Positions 62,030 through 64,000 of a stretch of 64,000 nucleotides of DNA are shown here, in pieces. This DNA comes from an uncultured Fluviicola sp. (GTDB taxonomy: Bacteria > Bacteroidota > Bacteroidia > Flavobacteriales_D > Crocinitomicaceae): contig NZ_CABHOL010000020.1 in the NCBI RefSeq assembly GCF_902168135.1, positions 49,735-113,734 of the forward strand, in the 5' to 3' direction. Numbering within the stretch: the stretch's first letter is position 1; every line of letters starts with the position of its first letter. A program made the translations under genes and the position numbers. The notes under the pieces were generated by a model. That model was not told the origin of the DNA, ran no database searches, and was given only the letters and a program-made list of their open reading frames with translations.

Positions 62030-62152
62030 TAAGCAAAAGCACAAAGCCCGCAAAGAAACTTTAAAAATAATCGGAAGATTACTTCGTGTGCTTATCAATA
62101 AAGTGCATAGAATAAAAAACACCTCGTGCTCCTGGTGCGCTTCGTGGTCAAA
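62030..62152. repeat. Intergenic inverted repeat
   Basis: AAGCACAAAGCCCGCAAAG on the left and its degenerate reverse complement CTCGTGCTCCTGGTGCGCTTCG on the right, of the same class as the repeat at 22291-22429. No coding potential. Confidence 0.4.
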
Positions 62153-62163
62153 ATTTGAGAAAC

Positions 62164-62197
62164 AAAAAATCCCGCTAATCAATGACTAACGGGATTT
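62164..62197 (-). terminator. Terminator of the rpsF-rpsR-rplI operon
   Basis: AAATCCCG and CGGGATTT form an eight-pair stem, followed by a T run on the minus strand about 20 bases after rplI. Confidence 0.85.
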
Positions 62198-62217
62198 CAA
62201 TATGAGGTCGGAAAAAA

Positions 62218-62664
62218 TTATTCTCCTACAACTTCAAATTTGAATACAGGCTTCACACCTTTGTGTAAGTTCGCCTCAGCTTCGAACGTTCCAACTTCTT
62301 TAATTGGCTCGTCTTTAATTTTCAAAGCTTTACGGTCGATGTCAAATCCTGCAGCTTTCAATGCTTCAGACAATTGAACAGTGTTTACAGAACCGAAGAT
62401 CTTACCGTTCTCACCCACTTTCGTGCTGATTTTCACAGTAACATCAGCCAATTTAGCTGCAATTGCTTCCGCTTCAGCAACGATTTTAGACTCTTTGTGA
62501 GAGCGTTGCTTCATCATATCCTCGTGCGCTTTTTTCGCAGAAGGAGTAGCCAAAGAAGCGTAACCCTGAGGGATCAGGAAGTTACGTCCGTAACCTGGCT
62601 TCACGGTTACAACTTCGTCCTTGTAACCTAATTTATCGATATTTTTCTTAAGAATTACTTCCAT
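62218..62664 (-). CDS. rplI: 50S ribosomal protein L9
   Basis: 148 residues. N-terminal RNA-binding domain MEVILKKNIDKLGYKDEVVTVKPGYGRNFLIPQGYA with the usual long connecting helix and C-terminal domain. Last gene of the rpsF-rpsR-rplI operon, followed by a strong terminator. Normal length. Confidence 0.97.
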   Translation of the reverse strand: MEVILKKNIDKLGYKDEVVTVKPGYGRNFLIPQGYASLATPSAKKAHEDMMKQRSHKESKIVAEAEAIAAKLADVTVKISTKVGENGKIFGSVNTVQLSEALKAAGFDIDRKALKIKDEPIKEVGTFEAEANLHKGVKPVFKFEVVGE

Positions 62665-62695
62665 GATTTCTTGTCTTTAAAATTAAACGTTAAGA

Positions 62696-62959
62696 CTATT
62701 TCAACATATCGCCAACGTAAGGCAAGATAGCCAGGTGACGAGCACGTTTGATAGCTTTATTAACTCTCTTCTGGTATTTAGCAGAAGTTCCGGTAATACG
62801 GCGAGGAAGAATTTTTCCTTGCTCGTTCACCAAACGCAACAAGAAAGTAGCGTCTTTGAAATCGATGAATTTAATCCCGCTTTTTTTGAAACGGCAGTAT
62901 TTATCTTTTTTGATCTCGATGTTGATCGGAGTCAAATAGCGAATATCGTTTTGTGACAT
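62696..62959 (-). CDS. rpsR: 30S ribosomal protein S18
   Basis: 87 residues. [30 protein letters not shown] is the diagnostic S18 signature. It pairs with S6 in the 30S platform. Middle gene of the operon, with 31 and 56 bases to its neighbours. Confidence 0.97.
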   Translation of the reverse strand: MSQNDIRYLTPINIEIKKDKYCRFKKSGIKFIDFKDATFLLRLVNEQGKILPRRITGTSAKYQKRVNKAIKRARHLAILPYVGDMLK

Positions 62960-63015
62960 GTTCTTAAATTTTTAAGGTAAATAATTGCGCCTGCGCTGTA
63001 GCTTCTGCGTAAGCG

Positions 63016-63363
63016 TTAAGCTTCAACCGGAGCTCCGCTCATTTTCTTGCGACGTTTCTCAGCGTAAGCAACATGGTCCTTGTCCATTTTCACGGTTAAG
63101 AATCGCATGATGCGCTCGTCACGTTTCATAGCCAATTCCAACTCAGCGATTACTGAACCTTCAGCATCGAATTGGAACAAGAAATAGAAACCAGTTGATT
63201 TCTTTTGGATCGGGTAAGCCAATTTTTTTAGGCCCCAGCTCTCAGAATGCGTTAATTTACCACCCATGGCAGCCAAATCGCTTTCGTACTTTTGCACTGC
63301 TTCCTTTGCCTGGTCTTCAGACAAAACGGGAGTAAGAATGAAAACAGTTTCGTAAGAATTCAT
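63016..63363 (-). CDS. rpsF: 30S ribosomal protein S6
   Basis: 115 residues. [23 protein letters not shown] at the start and [15 protein letters not shown] are typical. First gene of the operon. A hairpin-containing leader of about 50 bases precedes it, compatible with S6:S18 autoregulation known from other bacteria. It begins at the ATG at 63363. Confidence 0.97.
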   Translation of the reverse strand: MNSYETVFILTPVLSEDQAKEAVQKYESDLAAMGGKLTHSESWGLKKLAYPIQKKSTGFYFLFQFDAEGSVIAELELAMKRDERIMRFLTVKMDKDHVAYAEKRRKKMSGAPVEA

Positions 63364-63395
63364 AATTAAACTTATTTGTTATTTATACTAAATTA

Positions 63396-63416
63396 CCGCC
63401 AAGACACACTTAGCGG
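63396..63416 (-). promoter_or_regulatory. Leader hairpin of rpsF
   Basis: On the minus strand, CCGCTAAG pairs with CTTGGCGG (eight pairs, one G-T) with a TGTGT loop. It starts at the probable transcript 5' end, just after the -7 box. A role in S6:S18 feedback is inferred from the location; the conserved bulge of known S6:S18 leaders was not confirmed. Confidence 0.45.
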
Positions 63417-63420
63417 GGTG

Positions 63421-63428
63421 CAAAGGTA
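63421..63428 (-). promoter_or_regulatory. -7 box of rpsF
   Basis: Minus-strand TACCTTTG, about 58 bases before the rpsF ATG. Confidence 0.6.
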
Positions 63429-63485
63429 GGAATAAAATCTTAAAAAGAAAGAACACGTCCAAATAAATGACTGAAAATACTATGA

Positions 63486-64000
63486 TTAGCTCATTAGTTC
63501 GTTGACTTTTGCCAAGGCGTCTTTGAAACTCATAGGAACTGATTTCGCAGAAATATAACTTTTAGCACAATGATTTATAATCGAGTTTATGTAGAATAAC
63601 TCGTGGTCGTCCTTTTCCGATAGCGAATCTCTAATTTCATTCAAAATAATGGAAAGTTGCTGATAGTGTGTTTCATTTTTTGAAATATTGTACAGGTAAG
63701 AATAGAAAAACTCACTTAAGTAATGGAATCTAAATTTATCAGTCTGGGAATCTTTCTTATAAATGAAGTTGAAAAGATCTTTGATATAAAGAAGACTTTC
63801 ATCTAAAACTATATTGTAGTTTTTGTAGTCGATTTGATTTATGGAACCAACCCATATGAAATGTTCATTTAAGTTTTCATTAAGAAATTTTATTGCAAAG
63901 GGATCATTCATAACAATCAATACCATTAATGCATTTTTTATAAAATCTTTCTGTTCGAGAGCTAAATACTCTTTTGCTTTTTGAATGCAAAGTCTGTCTC
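63486..64000 (-). CDS. Hypothetical protein, 5' end cut by the window
   Basis: The frame is open through to the last base, with no start reached, so the 5' end lies beyond 64000. An internal ATG at 63926 is only one of several possible starts. At least 171 residues: helical and AT-rich, with many Asn/Tyr/Ser/Lys residues (FLNENLNEHFIWVGSINQIDYKNYNIVLDES) and no recognised domain. Its composition is clearly more AT-rich than the ribosomal genes next to it. Confidence 0.6.
   Translation of the reverse strand, partial: DRLCIQKAKEYLALEQKDFIKNALMVLIVMNDPFAIKFLNENLNEHFIWVGSINQIDYKNYNIVLDESLLYIKDLFNFIYKKDSQTDKFRFHYLSEFFYSYLYNISKNETHYQQLSIILNEIRDSLSEKDDHELFYINSIINHCAKSYISAKSVPMSFKDALAKVNELMS

Noticed and set aside
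1..64000. CRISPR array, transposase or prophage genes
   Set aside because: No regularly spaced direct repeats, DDE/serine recombinase motifs or structural phage genes were seen.

Overview
The window is a chromosomal segment of a Bacteroidota bacterium, most likely a member of the Flavobacteriales such as a Crocinitomicaceae/Fluviicola-like organism. This rests on three things seen in the sequence: several secreted proteins with C-terminal type IX secretion (T9SS) sorting domains, including one gliding-motility type B tail; many TAnnTTTG (-7) promoter boxes of the Bacteroidota type, with poor Shine-Dalgarno sequences; and family content typical of the phylum (split metH, Reg_prop/LytTR two-component pairs, coaX-porin-lptC, rpsF-rpsR-rplI). 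The genus is an inference. No CRISPR array, transposase, prophage or rRNA operon was seen.

Layout. 0-5.7 kb: a zinc-ribbon peptide, a candidate small RNA, two T9SS cargo proteins, thiL and a small lipoprotein. 5.7-9.4 kb: a large propeller sensor kinase with its LytTR regulator. 9.6-14.1 kb: an alpha/beta hydrolase coupled to aminopeptidase P, small unknowns, a GATase-like protein lacking its catalytic cysteine, and rnhA. 14.5-18.3 kb: a 1240-residue PKD-repeat protein with a gliding-type tail. 18.4-22.3 kb: metH split into two overlapping genes under a SAM-I riboswitch. 22.4-28 kb: a DUF5686 outer-membrane protein and the coaX-porin-lptC operon, divergent from tRNA-Phe. 28-33.6 kb is the accessory region: a frameshifted GIY-YIG gene next to tRNA-Phe, an oxidoreductase/HxlR pair, a second truncated copy of the GIY-YIG leader, then a visibly AT-richer block (LytTR regulator, LytS-like kinase, phosphoesterase) ending in an attC-like inverted repeat. 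33.6-47 kb: small membrane proteins and lipoproteins, two tandem outer-membrane paralogues, a four-helix-bundle protein, rhomboid and SixA-like genes overlapping tail to tail, an ECF sigma factor coupled to a putative envelope-spanning anti-sigma/beta-barrel protein, a T9SS protein, rnpB, and a deoxynucleoside kinase. 47-54 kb: a GH3-family ligase, a zinc peptidase, the pterin genes (QueD-like and folE), a Bax-inhibitor-like protein and heptose epimerase. 54-64 kb: a T9SS protein, a TonB/MORN-like protein, a TPR histidine kinase with a LytTR regulator, two tandem SRPBCC proteins, peroxiredoxin, and the rpsF-rpsR-rplI operon, ending in a gene cut by the window edge.

How the genes work together. 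Most of the window is housekeeping or surface biology: methionine synthesis under SAM control, thiamine and pterin cofactors, LPS assembly (hldD, lptC), and T9SS-exported proteins. Three LytTR-type two-component pairs and one ECF sigma operon give unusually dense signalling. The most unusual items are the repeated tRNA-adjacent GIY-YIG leader module, the AT-rich block flanked by short repeats, the sigma/anti-sigma-barrel pair, and a plus-strand candidate small RNA at about 380-473. Gene starts were moved from upstream TTG codons to ATG where a signal peptide or conserved N-terminus, or a promoter, supports it.
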